DNA of 64,000 bases from Stenotrophomonas africana (GCF_013004645.1 NZ_JABEME010000001.1:372001-436000), one strand, 5' to 3'; numbered from the stretch's first letter, positions 37,403 through 46,360 are shown. Made by a program: numbers and translations. Notes: a model not told the origin generated them from the letters alone.

Positions 37403-38005
37403 ATGAGCCTGACCGACGAACTTCTCGCCAAACTGCAGGGTGCCCCGCTGCAGCAGGTGTCGCAGCAGCTCGGCATCAGCGATACCCAGGCCTCCGGTGC
37501 GATCAGCGCCGCGCTGCCGGTGCTGATGGGCGCGCTGGGCAACAACGCCTCTCAGCCGCAGGGCGCGCAGGCGCTGCTCGGCGCGCTGCAGAACAACCAC
37601 AGCGGCCTGGACCTGGGCAGCGTGCTCGGCTCGGTGCTGGGCGGCGGTGGTGGCGGTGCCGCCAGCGACGGTGCTGGCATCCTCGGCCACATCTTCGGCG
37701 GCAGCCAGCAGAAGGTGGAAAACGGCCTGGCCCAGGCCACCCAGCTCGACAGCGGCCGCACCAGCCAGCTGCTGCAGATCCTTGCCCCTATCGTGATGGC
37801 CTTCCTCGCCCAGCGCCTCGGCGGCGGCCAGGCCGATGCCGGCTCGCTCAGCCAGGCCCTGGGCCAGGAGAAGCAGCAGGTGCAGCAGCAGGGCGGCCTT
37901 GCCGGTGGCCTGCTCGGCAGCCTGCTGGACCAGGACGGTGACGGCCAGCTCGGCGTGGGCGACCTGCTGAAGATCGGCGGCAGCCTGCTGGGCGGCAAGC
38001 GCTGA
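37403..38005 (+). CDS. DUF937 (YidB-like) protein with an EF-hand-type loop
   Basis: A 200-residue protein of the DUF937 family. The N-terminal LLAKLQGAPLQQVSQQLGISDTQASGAISAALPVLMGAL and the following LLQILAPIVMAFLAQRLGGG are helical repeats of the family; Gly-rich linkers separate them. Near the C-terminus DQDGDGQLGVGDLL fits the canonical calcium-binding loop DxDxDGxxxxxD in large part. No signal peptide or clear membrane span is seen. Function is unknown; calcium binding is inferred from the loop alone. Confidence 0.85.
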   Translation: MSLTDELLAKLQGAPLQQVSQQLGISDTQASGAISAALPVLMGALGNNASQPQGAQALLGALQNNHSGLDLGSVLGSVLGGGGGGAASDGAGILGHIFGGSQQKVENGLAQATQLDSGRTSQLLQILAPIVMAFLAQRLGGGQADAGSLSQALGQEKQQVQQQGGLAGGLLGSLLDQDGDGQLGVGDLLKIGGSLLGGKR

Positions 38006-38012
38006 GGTTTGC

Positions 38013-38037
38013 GGGCGCCGGACCCGGTCCGGCGCCC
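38013..38037. terminator. Bidirectional hairpin between DUF937 gene and hslR
   Basis: GGGCGCCGGACC and its exact reverse complement abut with one central base. It sits in the 38-bp space between two converging genes and could stop transcription from both sides, though no U-run is present. Confidence 0.5.
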
Positions 38038-38043
38038 TGGTAC

Positions 38044-38451
38044 TTACAACGCGTCGATATCGCCCAGCGCGCGGATCAACCTCCGTGCGCGCTTGTCCGG
38101 CTTGTGCTCCGGCGGCTGGAACCCATCGCGTGCGGCGATGCGCAGCGCACGCTGTTCGGCACGACGGGCCTTGGAGGCCTCGCTCTCGGCATACAGCTGC
38201 TGTGCCGTCGGCGCTGGCCCGCGCTGATCGCTCAGGCCCAGCACCTGGATCTCGAAATGCTCCTCGCCGCGGTCGACCTGCAGCTGCTCGCCCACGCGCA
38301 CCGCGCGCGAGGATTTCGGGCGCTGCCCGGCGACGCTGACCTTGCCGGTTTCGATGGCCTGCTTGGCCAGGCTGCGGGTCTTGAAGAAACGGGCCGCCCA
38401 CAGCCAGATGTCCAAGCGGACACTGGGCGACAGCGGGGAAAGCTCAGGCAT
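38044..38451 (-). CDS. hslR: Hsp15-like S4-domain RNA-binding protein
   Basis: A 135-residue protein. The S4 domain at the start (VRLDIWLWAARFFKTRSLAKQAIETGKVSVAGQRPKSSRAVRVGEQLQV) matches Hsp15, which binds the 50S subunit carrying a stalled nascent chain after heat shock and helps recycle it. A basic C-terminal tail (EASKARRAEQRALR, HKPDKRARRLIRAL) is also typical. A small lipoprotein gene lies ten bases upstream on the same strand, so the two may share a transcript. Confidence 0.92.
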   Translation of the reverse strand: MPELSPLSPSVRLDIWLWAARFFKTRSLAKQAIETGKVSVAGQRPKSSRAVRVGEQLQVDRGEEHFEIQVLGLSDQRGPAPTAQQLYAESEASKARRAEQRALRIAARDGFQPPEHKPDKRARRLIRALGDIDAL

Positions 38452-38460
38452 TGTTCGGCA

Positions 38461-38700
38461 CTACTCCGGTGGCTTGTTGAGAGGACGCGGGTTGTCCGGA
38501 TCGGCCCGGCAGCCGGTACCGCCGATCAGCGGCCTGACGCCGGAGACCAGGTCCTGGCGTTGGCTGCCGACCAGGCACTCGGGCCGGTCGGTCGGCCGGA
38601 TCTGGGTATCGCCCAGCCGGTCGTCCATCGAACATGCGGCCAATGCAGCGCTGATCAAGGCCAGCGCCACGCTCCACTTCACCCGCAGTCGTTGATGCAT
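38461..38700 (-). CDS. Small hypothetical lipoprotein
   Basis: A 79-residue protein with a signal peptide (KWSVALALISAALAAC) ending in the lipobox LAAC. Serine at +2 suggests sorting to the outer membrane. The mature part of about 55 residues is polar, Pro/Arg/Asp-rich and has two further cysteines (ECLVG, GTGCRADP). No family was recognised. The start at 38700 is fixed by the signal peptide. It is divergent from the MATE gene and upstream of hslR. Confidence 0.72.
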   Translation of the reverse strand: MHQRLRVKWSVALALISAALAACSMDDRLGDTQIRPTDRPECLVGSQRQDLVSGVRPLIGGTGCRADPDNPRPLNKPPE

Positions 38701-38762
38701 TGCCACATCCTGCAAACCGGCTTGGTGCTAGTGTGCGCCTCCCGGGATTCGATCACCACTCC

Positions 38763-40235
38763 ATGGCCAAAGCGCCGCTTGACCTGACCTCCGGCCCGAT
38801 CGGCCGCAATCTTCTGCTGTTTTCACTGCCGATCCTGGCAGGCAACATCGCGCAGTCGCTGAACGGTTCGGTGAATGCGGTCTGGGTCGGGCGCTTTCTC
38901 GGCGAGGCAGCGCTGACCGCCACCGCGAATGCCAACAACATCATGTTCTTCCTGATCGGCTCGGTGTTCGGCTTCGGCATGGCCTCGACCATCCTGATCG
39001 GCCAGGCGATCGGCGCGCGCGACATCGCGCAGGCGCGGCGCGTGGTCGGCACCAGTGCGACGTTCTTCATCGGCCTGTCGGTGATCATCGCCATCGCCGG
39101 CTGGTTCATGGCCCATCCGCTGCTGGCGGCGATGGGCACGCCGGCTGCCTCGCTGCCGTTGGCCGAGGCCTACCTGCAGATCATCTTCCTGGCGATGCCG
39201 ACGCTGTACGCGTTCGCCTTCCTCACCGCCGCACTGCGCGGTGCCGGTGATTCGCGCACGCCGTTCCGTTTCCTGCTGGTGTCGGTGGCGCTGGACATCG
39301 TGCTGAATCCGGTGCTGATCTTCGGCATGGGGCCGCTCCCCGCGCTGGGCATCGCCGGCTCGGCCTGGGCCACGCTGGTCGCGCAGACACTGTCGCTGGC
39401 CGGCCTGCTGCTGTACATGCGGCACAAGCGCCACACCCTGTGGCTGGGCCGCGCCGACATGCGCCTGTTCAAGCTCGACCTGACCATCCTCAAGGCGCTG
39501 GTGGTCAAGGGCGTGCCGATGGGCCTGCAGATGGTGCTGATCTCGCTGTCGGTGATCCTGTTGATGACCATGGTCAACCAGTACGGCACCGACACCGCCG
39601 CCGGTTACGGCGCTTCCCTGCAGCTGTGGAACTACCTGCAGATGCCGGCGATGGCGATCGGTGCGGCGTGTTCTTCGATGGCCGCACAGAACGTCGGTGC
39701 GCAGCGCTGGGACCGCGTGCGCGGCACCGCACGCCAGGGCGTGCTGTTCAATTTCCTGCTGACCGGCGCGCTGATCCTGCCGTTGGTGGTGTTCGATCGC
39801 CAGCTGCTGGCCCTGTTCCTGCCGCCGGCCAGTCAGGCGCTGGACATTGCCCGCCACCTCAACCATGTGGTGATCGGCTCGTTCCTGTTCTTCGGCGTCA
39901 GCTTCGTGATCTCCGGCGTGGTGCGCTCCACCGGCGCGGTGATTCCACCGCTGCTGATCCTGGCCGGCTCGCTGTGGGGCGTGCGCGTGCCGTTCGCCGA
40001 ACTGCTGCAGCCCTACTGGGGCGCCGATGCCATCTGGTGGAGCTTCCCGGTCAGCTCGTTTGTGTCGATGCTGCTGTCGCTGGCGTATTACCGCTGGGGC
40101 GGCTGGCGCAAGGCGAAGATGATCGGCAAGCCCTCGCACGCCGAAGAACTGGCCACGCCTTCGGAAATTCCGGCCTGCCCGCCGTCGCCGGTGGCCGACC
40201 CGGACGCCGCGCTGGAGTCAGCGCCGCCCCGGTAG
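38763..40235 (+). CDS. MATE-family multidrug/Na+ efflux protein
   Basis: A 490-residue inner-membrane exporter with twelve predicted TM helices. Family features are LFSLPILAGNIAQSLNGSVNAVWVGRFLGEAALTA in TM1-2, GQAIGARDIAQARRVVGTS in loop 3, and the repeat half LVVKGVPMGLQMVLISLSVILLMTMVNQYG with AAQNVGAQRWDRVRGTARQG. The C-terminal tail is a proline-rich cytoplasmic extension. The stop codon TAG is the TAG of the GTAG end of a SMAG element. Substrate unknown. Confidence 0.92.
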   Translation: MAKAPLDLTSGPIGRNLLLFSLPILAGNIAQSLNGSVNAVWVGRFLGEAALTATANANNIMFFLIGSVFGFGMASTILIGQAIGARDIAQARRVVGTSATFFIGLSVIIAIAGWFMAHPLLAAMGTPAASLPLAEAYLQIIFLAMPTLYAFAFLTAALRGAGDSRTPFRFLLVSVALDIVLNPVLIFGMGPLPALGIAGSAWATLVAQTLSLAGLLLYMRHKRHTLWLGRADMRLFKLDLTILKALVVKGVPMGLQMVLISLSVILLMTMVNQYGTDTAAGYGASLQLWNYLQMPAMAIGAACSSMAAQNVGAQRWDRVRGTARQGVLFNFLLTGALILPLVVFDRQLLALFLPPASQALDIARHLNHVVIGSFLFFGVSFVISGVVRSTGAVIPPLLILAGSLWGVRVPFAELLQPYWGADAIWWSFPVSSFVSMLLSLAYYRWGGWRKAKMIGKPSHAEELATPSEIPACPPSPVADPDAALESAPPR

Positions 40236-40307
40236 TGCCGGCCGCTGGCCGGCAACTTCAAACCTCTCCGGAACCATCGCACGACAGCCGCCAGCGGCCG
40301 GCTCTAC
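40232..40307. repeat. SMAG-type REP pair whose two ends supply the stop codons of both flanking genes
   Basis: The left end GTAG (40232-40235) contains the TAG stop of the MATE gene and the right end CTAC (40304-40307) contains, on the minus strand, the TAG stop of the DUF1801 gene. Between them lie units based on GCCGGCCGCTGGCCGGC and its inverted partner. Confidence 0.87.
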
Positions 40308-40711
40308 CGCTTCTTCTTCGCCGCGTTGAACGCCGCCGCCTCGCGCAGCAATGCCTTCAATGCCGCGGCGTTGGGCATCGCGCCTTCATGGATGTCGATT
40401 GCACGCCGCGTGTTGCCCTCCAGGCTGGCGTTGAATAGACCTTTCGGATCAGCCAGCGCCGCGCCATTGGCGAAGGTCAGCTTCACCGCCTGCTTGTAGG
40501 TCTCGCCGGTACACAGGATGCCGTTGTGCTCCCACACCGGCGTGCCGCGCCATTTCCAGGCTTCCTGCACATCCGGCAACGCCTCATGGATCAATGCACG
40601 CACGCGGGCCAGTGTCTGGCCACGCCAGTCGCCCAATTCGGCGATGCGGGCATCGATCAGTTCAGCTGCCAGGGTTCCGGCATCGGCAGGGTTCGGCGCA
40701 TGTGTGGCCAT
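40304..40711 (-). CDS. DUF1801-family protein (YdhG-like)
   Basis: A 135-residue cytosolic protein. Conserved parts are DWRGQTLARVRALIHEALPDVQEAWKW, GTPVWEHNGILCTGETYKQAVKLTFANGAAL and ALLREAAAFNAAKKKR, matching the DUF1801 fold (related to YdhG/iron-chaperone-like proteins). Function is unknown. The start at 40711 (MATHAPNPADAG) excludes an unconserved extension. Its stop codon is part of the SMAG repeat. Confidence 0.85.
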   Translation of the reverse strand: MATHAPNPADAGTLAAELIDARIAELGDWRGQTLARVRALIHEALPDVQEAWKWRGTPVWEHNGILCTGETYKQAVKLTFANGAALADPKGLFNASLEGNTRRAIDIHEGAMPNAAALKALLREAAAFNAAKKKR

Positions 40712-40889
40712 CGGGTGCTCTCGTCGGCAAGGAAATCGGAACAGCGGGGGCTTACATGCGCTCGCCGGGCAATGCCGCGGCTTGGTGCACCCAGTCCAGG
40801 AACGGTGCCTCATCCGCCATCCTGGAGGATGCGCAACTGCAGCCTAGCGCGGCCCGCAGCTGGCGGTCACGGCGCAGTGCGCCATCGGC

Positions 40890-41270
40890 TCAGTCCGCCT
40901 GCCGCGCCCGGAACTGCTGCCAGTCCGGCAGCTTGCGGTGGCGACGCAGCGAGCGCATCAGGGCCGCCATCACCACGCCGAACAACGCACCAGCCAACAG
41001 GCCGGCCACCAGCAGAAGGGCCAGCGGGCGCTCGCTGCCCTGCCACAGCATCAGCCACATCAGCGCGGTCCAGAACAGCCCGAACAGCAGGCCCTGCACC
41101 AGCGCGTTGGTGCCGAAGCCGGCCAGGATCGGCGGCGGCAGTGCGATGCCCATGCGCCAGAGCAGGCGGTGCAGCAACGGTGCCGACTGCACACGCGCCA
41201 GCCCCTTGCCGTCGAGGAAGCGCAACGCCGACTGGATCACGGCGGGATAGCGCGGGTTGATGTCGTTCAT
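40890..41270 (-). CDS. Two-TM hypothetical membrane protein
   Basis: A 126-residue protein. The first 45 residues are polar with RFLDGKGLARVQSAPLLHRLLWRMGIALPPPILAGF, followed by two hydrophobic helices (NALVQGLLFGLFWTALMWLMLW and LALLLVAGLLAGALFGVVMAALM) and a basic tail (RSLRRHRKLPDW). This looks like the DUF6404-type small membrane proteins, an identification held loosely. No operon partner is apparent; rplS and its terminator lie upstream. Confidence 0.72.
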   Translation of the reverse strand: MNDINPRYPAVIQSALRFLDGKGLARVQSAPLLHRLLWRMGIALPPPILAGFGTNALVQGLLFGLFWTALMWLMLWQGSERPLALLLVAGLLAGALFGVVMAALMRSLRRHRKLPDWQQFRARQAD

Positions 41271-41306
41271 CACCTGATCGTGGCCGATGCGATGCCGGAA
41301 ACGCAA

Positions 41307-41328
41307 ACGGCCACCCCAAGGTGGCCGT
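41307..41328 (-). terminator. Terminator of the rpsP-rimM-trmD-rplS operon
   Basis: A 9-bp stem ACGGCCACC / GGTGGCCGT with a CCAA loop lies 25 bp past the rplS stop and is followed on the minus strand by TTTGCGTTT. Confidence 0.75.
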
Positions 41329-41352
41329 CGCGGCAACAACCGAAGTTGTTTA

Positions 41353-41754
41353 TCAGGCCTTGTCGGCCAGACGGGCAGCCTTGGCGGCAGCAGCGGCAGC
41401 CAGGTCTTCCTTGATGCGGGCAGCCTTGCCTTCCAGGCCGCGCAGGTAGTACAGCTTGCCGGCGCGGACCTTACCACGACGCTTCACTTCGACCGAGTCG
41501 ATGATGGCGCTGTGGGTCTGGAAAACGCGCTCGACGCCGTAGCCGTGCGAGATCTTGCGGACGGTGAACGAGGAGTTCAGGCCGGCGTTCTTGGTGGCGA
41601 TGACAACGCCTTCGTAGGCCTGCACGCGTTCGCGGCTGCCTTCCTTCACCTTCACGTTGACGACAACGGTGTCGCCCTGGCTGAACTTCGGCAGTTCACG
41701 GGTGATCTGGGCGGATTCGAATTCCGCGACGATGGACTTGTTCAGCTTGCTCAT
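41353..41754 (-). CDS. rplS: 50S ribosomal protein L19
   Basis: A 133-residue L19 at the 30S-50S interface. [86 protein letters not shown] are diagnostic. The C-terminus has an Ala/Lys-rich extension ([18 protein letters not shown]). It is the last gene of the operon, separated from trmD by an unusually wide 154-bp gap in which no gene was found. Confidence 0.98.
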   Translation of the reverse strand: MSKLNKSIVAEFESAQITRELPKFSQGDTVVVNVKVKEGSRERVQAYEGVVIATKNAGLNSSFTVRKISHGYGVERVFQTHSAIIDSVEVKRRGKVRAGKLYYLRGLEGKAARIKEDLAAAAAAKAARLADKA

Positions 41755-41908
41755 GGGTTACACCGATTCTTGTTCGGGTGGGCGTGTCGTGTCGACAACG
41801 TAGGCTCATGCAGTCACCGGACTGTGCTGCACGTTTGTTGTGGGTACTGCGCGCGCCGGCCGGGGCTGGCGGTAATTGGCCATGATAGCCGATAAAGCCG
41901 ACCCTGCG

Positions 41909-42667
41909 CTAGGGGTTGGCCTTCTGTTTCCGGGCCTCGCGGCCCTGTTCCAGCAGTTTGCGGTCAGCCTTGCCCAGCGCCTGTTCATCCAGCAGGTCCG
42001 GGCGCCGTTGGGCGGTACGGACCAGCGACTGCTGGCGGCGCCAGGCGGCGATGGCCGCATGGTTGCCCGAGCGCAGCACGTCCGGCACGTCGCCCAGAGG
42101 GTGCTGGGCCGGCTGGCTGTAATGCGGGCAGTCGAGCAGGCCGAGGTCGCCCTCGAAGCTGTCCTGGGCCGCTGATTCAGCGTCATTCAGGGCCCCGTCC
42201 TGCAGGCGGGCCACGGCGTCGATGATCACCGCCGCGCCCAGCTCGCCACCGGACAGCACGTAGTCGCCGAGGGAAATCTCCTCGTCGACATTGGCCTCCA
42301 GGAATCGCTCGTCGATGCCCTCATAGCGGCCGCAGAGCAGGACCATGCGCGGCAATGCCGCCAGTTCCCGCACCTTGGCCTGGGTCAACGGCGCCCCCTG
42401 CGGGCTGAGGTAGATCACCCGCGCCGGGGTCGGATCAGCATCGCGGATCGCCTGCAGGCAGGCCTGCAGCGGCTCGATCAGCATCACCATGCCCGGGCCA
42501 CCACCGAACGGACGGTCGTCTACCCGGCGGTAGTTGCCTTCGGCGTAATCACGGGGATTCCAGCCATGCAGGCTGAACAGCCCCTTCTCCTGCGCGCGCC
42601 CGACCACGCCCAATCCAGCGGACTGGGCGAGGAACTCAGGGAATAGGGTGATGACGTCGAAACGCAT
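41909..42667 (-). CDS. trmD: tRNA (guanine-N1)-methyltransferase
   Basis: A 252-residue SAM-dependent methyltransferase making m1G37 in tRNAs and preventing +1 frameshifts. The trefoil-knot motifs are intact: [66 protein letters not shown], and the C-terminal [30 protein letters not shown] 42667 is chosen; a GTG two codons upstream is possible. It begins eight bases after the rimM stop. Confidence 0.98.
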   Translation of the reverse strand: MRFDVITLFPEFLAQSAGLGVVGRAQEKGLFSLHGWNPRDYAEGNYRRVDDRPFGGGPGMVMLIEPLQACLQAIRDADPTPARVIYLSPQGAPLTQAKVRELAALPRMVLLCGRYEGIDERFLEANVDEEISLGDYVLSGGELGAAVIIDAVARLQDGALNDAESAAQDSFEGDLGLLDCPHYSQPAQHPLGDVPDVLRSGNHAAIAAWRRQQSLVRTAQRRPDLLDEQALGKADRKLLEQGREARKQKANP

Positions 42668-42675
42668 GCTCACAC

Positions 42676-43188
42676 TCAGAACTCGGGATCCCAGTCGACC
42701 ACGACCAGGTTGGCCTCGAAGTCGACCGACTTGACGAAGTCCGGCTGCACGAACGGAATCATCCGCTCGCGGTCACCACGGACCACCACCACGTCGTTGG
42801 CGCCGGTGCTGAACAGATGCGAGACCTGGCCCAGGGCAACGCCCTCGGTGGTCTTCACGTCCAAGCCTTCCAGGTCCACCCAGTAGTATTCATCGGGTTT
42901 CGGCGGCGGCAATGCGCTGCGGGCCACGTAGATCTCGGTGCCGTGCATCGCTTCGACGGTATCGCGGTCCTCGACGCCGGGGAAACGGGCGACCAAGTGC
43001 TTGCCGCTGTCGCGGCCACGCACACCTTCAATCGTGGTTTCCACGCCGGACGGGCTGCGCACGATCCACGGCTGGTAACGGAAAATGGCGGAACGTGGCT
43101 CGGTCCAGGACTCGAGCTTGATCTCGCCGCGCACACCAAAAGCGCCGACAACCCTGCCCAGCAGGATGCGGCGCTCGATATCTTTCAT
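42676..43188 (-). CDS. rimM: 16S rRNA processing/30S maturation factor RimM
   Basis: A 170-residue ribosome maturation factor that binds S19 and aids 30S head assembly. The N-terminal RimM domain has [24 protein letters not shown], and the C-terminal PRC barrel begins at [39 protein letters not shown] with the final [27 protein letters not shown]. Both halves are complete. The gene is second in the operon, 44 bp after rpsP with a UUCG hairpin between. Confidence 0.97.
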   Translation of the reverse strand: MKDIERRILLGRVVGAFGVRGEIKLESWTEPRSAIFRYQPWIVRSPSGVETTIEGVRGRDSGKHLVARFPGVEDRDTVEAMHGTEIYVARSALPPPKPDEYYWVDLEGLDVKTTEGVALGQVSHLFSTGANDVVVVRGDRERMIPFVQPDFVKSVDFEANLVVVDWDPEF

Positions 43189-43203
43189 CTGCTTCAACCA
43201 AGA

Positions 43204-43225
43204 GGGCCACGCCGAAGCGTGGCCC
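43204..43225 (-). promoter_or_regulatory. UUCG-capped hairpin between rpsP and rimM
   Basis: On the minus strand GGGCCACGC-TTCG-GCGTGGCCC forms a 9-bp stem with the very stable UUCG tetraloop seven bases after the rpsP stop. No U-run follows. It may stabilise the 3' end of the rpsP message or reduce read-through to rimM. Confidence 0.7.
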
Positions 43226-43232
43226 GTCAGGA

Positions 43233-43493
43233 TCAGGCCGCAGCGGCCTGGGACTTGGTCGCTTCCTTGATCAGGTTGCGGACCTTGTCGGTCGGCTGGG
43301 CGCCGTTCTTGACCCAATGGTCAACGCGGGCCAGGTCCAGCTCGATGCGCTTCTCGGCGCCCTGGGCGACCGGGTTGTAGAAGCCAACGCGCTCGATGTT
43401 GCGGCCGTCGCGCGCGCTGCGCACGTCGGTCACGATGATGTGGTAGAACGGACGCTTCTTGGCGCCGCCGCGGGTCAGTCGAATCTTGACCAT
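43233..43493 (-). CDS. rpsP: 30S ribosomal protein S16
   Basis: An 86-residue S16. [19 protein letters not shown] and [22 protein letters not shown] are the family signature, followed by [23 protein letters not shown]. First gene of the operon, preceded by a clear sigma-70 promoter. Confidence 0.98.
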   Translation of the reverse strand: MVKIRLTRGGAKKRPFYHIIVTDVRSARDGRNIERVGFYNPVAQGAEKRIELDLARVDHWVKNGAQPTDKVRNLIKEATKSQAAAA

Positions 43494-43513
43494 GGTGTTT
43501 TCCTATTGCCCAG

Positions 43514-43569
43514 TCGCCAGGATGGCGAGGTAAGCGGGCGATTATAGCGGCAGAGCCCGGCCGAGCCAA
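43514..43569 (-). promoter_or_regulatory. Sigma-70 promoter of the rpsP operon with leader hairpin
   Basis: On the minus strand TTGGCT (43569-43564) and a perfect TATAAT (43546-43541) are spaced by 17 bp. A small leader hairpin TCGCCA-TCC-TGGCGA (43528-43514) lies between the start site and the rpsP ATG, at about 20 bp from it. Confidence 0.8.
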
Positions 43570-43678
43570 CCCCGGGCTGTATCCATCTTCACGGTAGCGC
43601 AGTGCTATGCCTCGCCACTTTCGTTCAGCAAAGTGATCAACCTCCGACCGCCCCTCCAAAATTCCCGGGGCGATAGCG

Positions 43679-44281
43679 TCAGAGCGCTCCAGCTACCGGC
43701 GCCCGATGCATGTCCAGCACATCTACCTCGTGCCGCTGCAGCAGGTCGTCAAATGCATCGCCGCCAATCCGCTCGACAAGTTGCCGCTCGGATTCGTGGA
43801 TGGCGATGCACTGCAGCCAGTTGATGGCCACCGGCGGGAACTGCAGCCCCGGGAACCTGGCGTCATTCCAGAAGAAGGGCGGCACCAGATAGACGTGCGG
43901 CATCCGGGTCGACGGGAAGTAGTCCTGCAGGATTTCGGGAATCACGCTACCAGGCTGCACCGCCGCACGATCGCGCATGATCGCGAAAGCCGTCGAGGCG
44001 ACGACGTTGTCCCAATGCAGCGCGTCCTGTTCTGCGCACGCACACAGCTCGACGCGCGTTTCCAGTTCGTGCCCCTCCGCATGACGTAACACAGAATCCG
44101 ATAGGCCGATGGACGAGATGGACTTCAGCCCTGCTTCCGGAGAGCTGAACGTCGTGAGGATATCGACCGAACGTAGGCGATGATCATCGTGAAAGGTCTG
44201 GACCTTGGGCCGCCCCTCAGCGCCCATGACCTGGATTGCGTGCATCGCTACCGCGCGATGCTGCTCGGTGACCGTACCCAT
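43679..44281 (-). CDS. Suppressor-of-fused (SUFU)-domain protein, immunity-like
   Basis: A 200-residue cytosolic protein. It has features of bacterial SUFU-domain proteins: LRSVDILTTFSSPEAGLKSISSIGLSD, TRVELCACAEQDALHWDNVVASTAFAIM, and FPGLQFPPVAINWLQCIAIHESERQLVERIGGDAFDDLL. In bacteria this domain commonly occurs as an immunity protein in polymorphic toxin systems. No toxin gene is adjacent. It lies between the rpsP promoter and a SMAG unit, so it may be an orphan acquired gene. Confidence 0.78.
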   Translation of the reverse strand: MGTVTEQHRAVAMHAIQVMGAEGRPKVQTFHDDHRLRSVDILTTFSSPEAGLKSISSIGLSDSVLRHAEGHELETRVELCACAEQDALHWDNVVASTAFAIMRDRAAVQPGSVIPEILQDYFPSTRMPHVYLVPPFFWNDARFPGLQFPPVAINWLQCIAIHESERQLVERIGGDAFDDLLQRHEVDVLDMHRAPVAGAL

Positions 44282-44322
44282 ATCTGATTGGAACTCCTGA
44301 GTGTTGTTCGCTGCGGACGCAT

Positions 44323-44347
44323 CCGCCGGGCATGGCCCCGGCGCTAC
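44323..44347. repeat. Single SMAG-type REP unit
   Basis: GCCGGGCATGGCCCCGGCG followed by CTAC forms one unit; a second GTAG (44366) with a weaker palindrome follows. It lies between the SUFU gene and the PabC-like gene. Confidence 0.7.
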
Positions 44348-44409
44348 CGACTGCAACGCTTCAAGGTAGCGTCCGGCTATGCCCAGCGATCGCCAACCAC
44401 GCGCCTCGT

Positions 44410-45192
44410 TCAGGAAAGCGGCTGCCAAGCCACCGCCGCCAGCACCGCTCTGCCCTGTTCAGCCAGGGCCAGGGAATCCGGCAGGGCATGCCCGTCGATC
44501 GCCTCCAGCGCCCACAGGCCGCTGGCGTTGCAAGCAAAAGCGGCCTTCACACTGCCCAGTTCAGCCAGCGCCAACGGCCGCGTCACCTGTGCGCCGGGCC
44601 AATGCTGCTTCAGCAACGTTTCGGCGGTCCCGCGCAGGGCCGGCGCCTGCGGCCAGAGCAGCCGTTCACCATCGTGTACGGCCAGGTTCCAGGTGCTCCC
44701 TTCACTCACGTCGCCATCGGCGGTTACGAACAGCACATCGTCGAATCCTTCCGCCATCGCCGCGCGACGCTCGGCGAACAGGCCGAAGGTGCCCACATGC
44801 TTGATCTGCGGCAGTTCACGCTGCCAGGCCACGCTGCGCACACGCTTGGGGGCGGTCAGCGTCACCGGCGCGGACACCGCCACCAGCACGTCCACCGGCA
44901 CGGCAACCAGCGGATTGCGGAAATCGAAGCGGCGCGAGTACACCGTCACCCGCAGTGAGGCATCGGCGAGGCCGGCCTGCTGCAGCGCCTGCGCCATCCA
45001 GCCCCGTACCTGCGCCGTATCCAGTTCGCTGCCGAACAGCACGCGCGTCGCCTGCGACAGCCGCGCCAGGTGCAGCTCCAGCCCCTGCACGGCACCTCCC
45101 CGCACCTGCAGCGAGGTGAAGTGGCCATAGTTGACCAGCGCCGGCAGCAGATCCTCCACCTGCGCCGGTTGGCCGTTGCAGGTCAGCGTCAT
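44410..45192 (-). CDS. pabC: Aminotransferase class IV, aminodeoxychorismate lyase-like
   Basis: A 260-residue fold-type IV PLP enzyme. The probable Schiff-base lysine is in [22 protein letters not shown], followed by [23 protein letters not shown], the class IV cofactor-binding motif, and [11 protein letters not shown]. The N-terminus has [30 protein letters not shown], as in PabC/BCAT. Members cleave aminodeoxychorismate to p-aminobenzoate or transaminate branched or D-amino acids. Sequence and size suit PabC but do not exclude the others. Its ATG overlaps the stop of the upstream nitronate monooxygenase gene. Confidence 0.8.
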   Translation of the reverse strand: MTLTCNGQPAQVEDLLPALVNYGHFTSLQVRGGAVQGLELHLARLSQATRVLFGSELDTAQVRGWMAQALQQAGLADASLRVTVYSRRFDFRNPLVAVPVDVLVAVSAPVTLTAPKRVRSVAWQRELPQIKHVGTFGLFAERRAAMAEGFDDVLFVTADGDVSEGSTWNLAVHDGERLLWPQAPALRGTAETLLKQHWPGAQVTRPLALAELGSVKAAFACNASGLWALEAIDGHALPDSLALAEQGRAVLAAVAWQPLS

Positions 45193-46265
45193 CGCAGCAG
45201 TGCCTGCGCCTGGTTCCACATGTCGCGCAGCACGTCGGCGGCCGGCTGCGCCGGTGCCATCCACGCCGACTGCCCGGCCCAGGCCTGCATCGCCGCCAGG
45301 CGGTTTTCCTGCACGGCCTGTTTGCGCATCGGCGCGGTCAGCCCGCGCTGAACCGGATACGGACGCGGCGCTGGGGCACCCTCCGCGGCGGCGGCACGCA
45401 CATACGGCGTGGCCAGTCCACGCCCCAGACGACCACTGAAGGCACGGGTCGGCCAGGTGTCTTCAGGTTCGCTGGCGGCCAGCCCATCGGCCCATGCCGA
45501 TGCAATCGCCGCTTCCGGCGTGCGCAGGAAGGCGGTGCCGATCTGCACAGCGCTGGCCCCCAGGGTGAGTGCGGCAGCGATGCCACGGCCATCGGCGATG
45601 CCACCGGCGGCAATCACCGGAATCTGCAGGTGGTCGGCCAGGCGTGGCAACAGCGCGAACAGGCCGACCAGCTGGCGCTCGGCCATCGCCGGATCGAATG
45701 AACCACGATGGCCGCCCGCTTCCACACCCTGCGCCACCACGGCAGTGGCACCGGCATCCTGGGCGGCGCGTGCTTCAGACAACGTGGTCGCGCACGCGAT
45801 CCAGGCGATGCCGGCGTCCTTCAGTTGCTGCACGTGGCGCGGCAACAGCACGCCCATGATGGTCGAGGCGACCGCCGGGCGCGCGGCCAGCAGCGCGGCG
45901 AACTGTTCTTCGAAGTCGGCGGGCGTGGCGTCGGCGGCGCTGGCCGGCACGTCCGGGCCCCACTGTGCGAGGAAGGCGCGACTGGCCGCTTCGGCGGCAA
46001 CGTCACGGGTCGGTTCGGGATCCGGCACCCACAGATTCACCTGCGCCGGACCGCTGGAGGCCGCGCGGAAGTCGTCCATCCAGCGACCGATATCGGCCGA
46101 AGACGACAGCACCGCGCCCATCGCGCCCATACTGCCGGCGTTGGCCAGCGCCGCTGACAACGGCACCGGACAGGCGCCGGCCATCGGTGCCAGCAGGATC
46201 GGAACGGAAACGCCAAAGCGCCGACAGAACGCCTCGACGCGGGAAGATACAGCGGAACTCTGCAT
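45189..46265 (-). CDS. Nitronate monooxygenase (2-nitropropane dioxygenase family)
   Basis: A 358-residue TIM-barrel FMN enzyme. [29 protein letters not shown] is the family N-terminus, [16 protein letters not shown] contains the catalytic histidine with flavin-phosphate loop, and [38 protein letters not shown] completes FMN binding. The reaction is oxidation of alkyl nitronates such as propionate 3-nitronate. It overlaps pabC by four bases (ATGA), so the two are coupled, though no metabolic link is obvious. Confidence 0.9.
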   Translation of the reverse strand: MQSSAVSSRVEAFCRRFGVSVPILLAPMAGACPVPLSAALANAGSMGAMGAVLSSSADIGRWMDDFRAASSGPAQVNLWVPDPEPTRDVAAEAASRAFLAQWGPDVPASAADATPADFEEQFAALLAARPAVASTIMGVLLPRHVQQLKDAGIAWIACATTLSEARAAQDAGATAVVAQGVEAGGHRGSFDPAMAERQLVGLFALLPRLADHLQIPVIAAGGIADGRGIAAALTLGASAVQIGTAFLRTPEAAIASAWADGLAASEPEDTWPTRAFSGRLGRGLATPYVRAAAAEGAPAPRPYPVQRGLTAPMRKQAVQENRLAAMQAWAGQSAWMAPAQPAADVLRDMWNQAQALLR

Positions 46266-46360
46266 GACGGCCCATCGTTTCGGACAGGCCCCCATGGTGC
46301 GCGCAGGACGGGGTTGGCGTCGAGCTTGCTCGATTGCTGGATGCGGCGCTTCTGCGCCGT

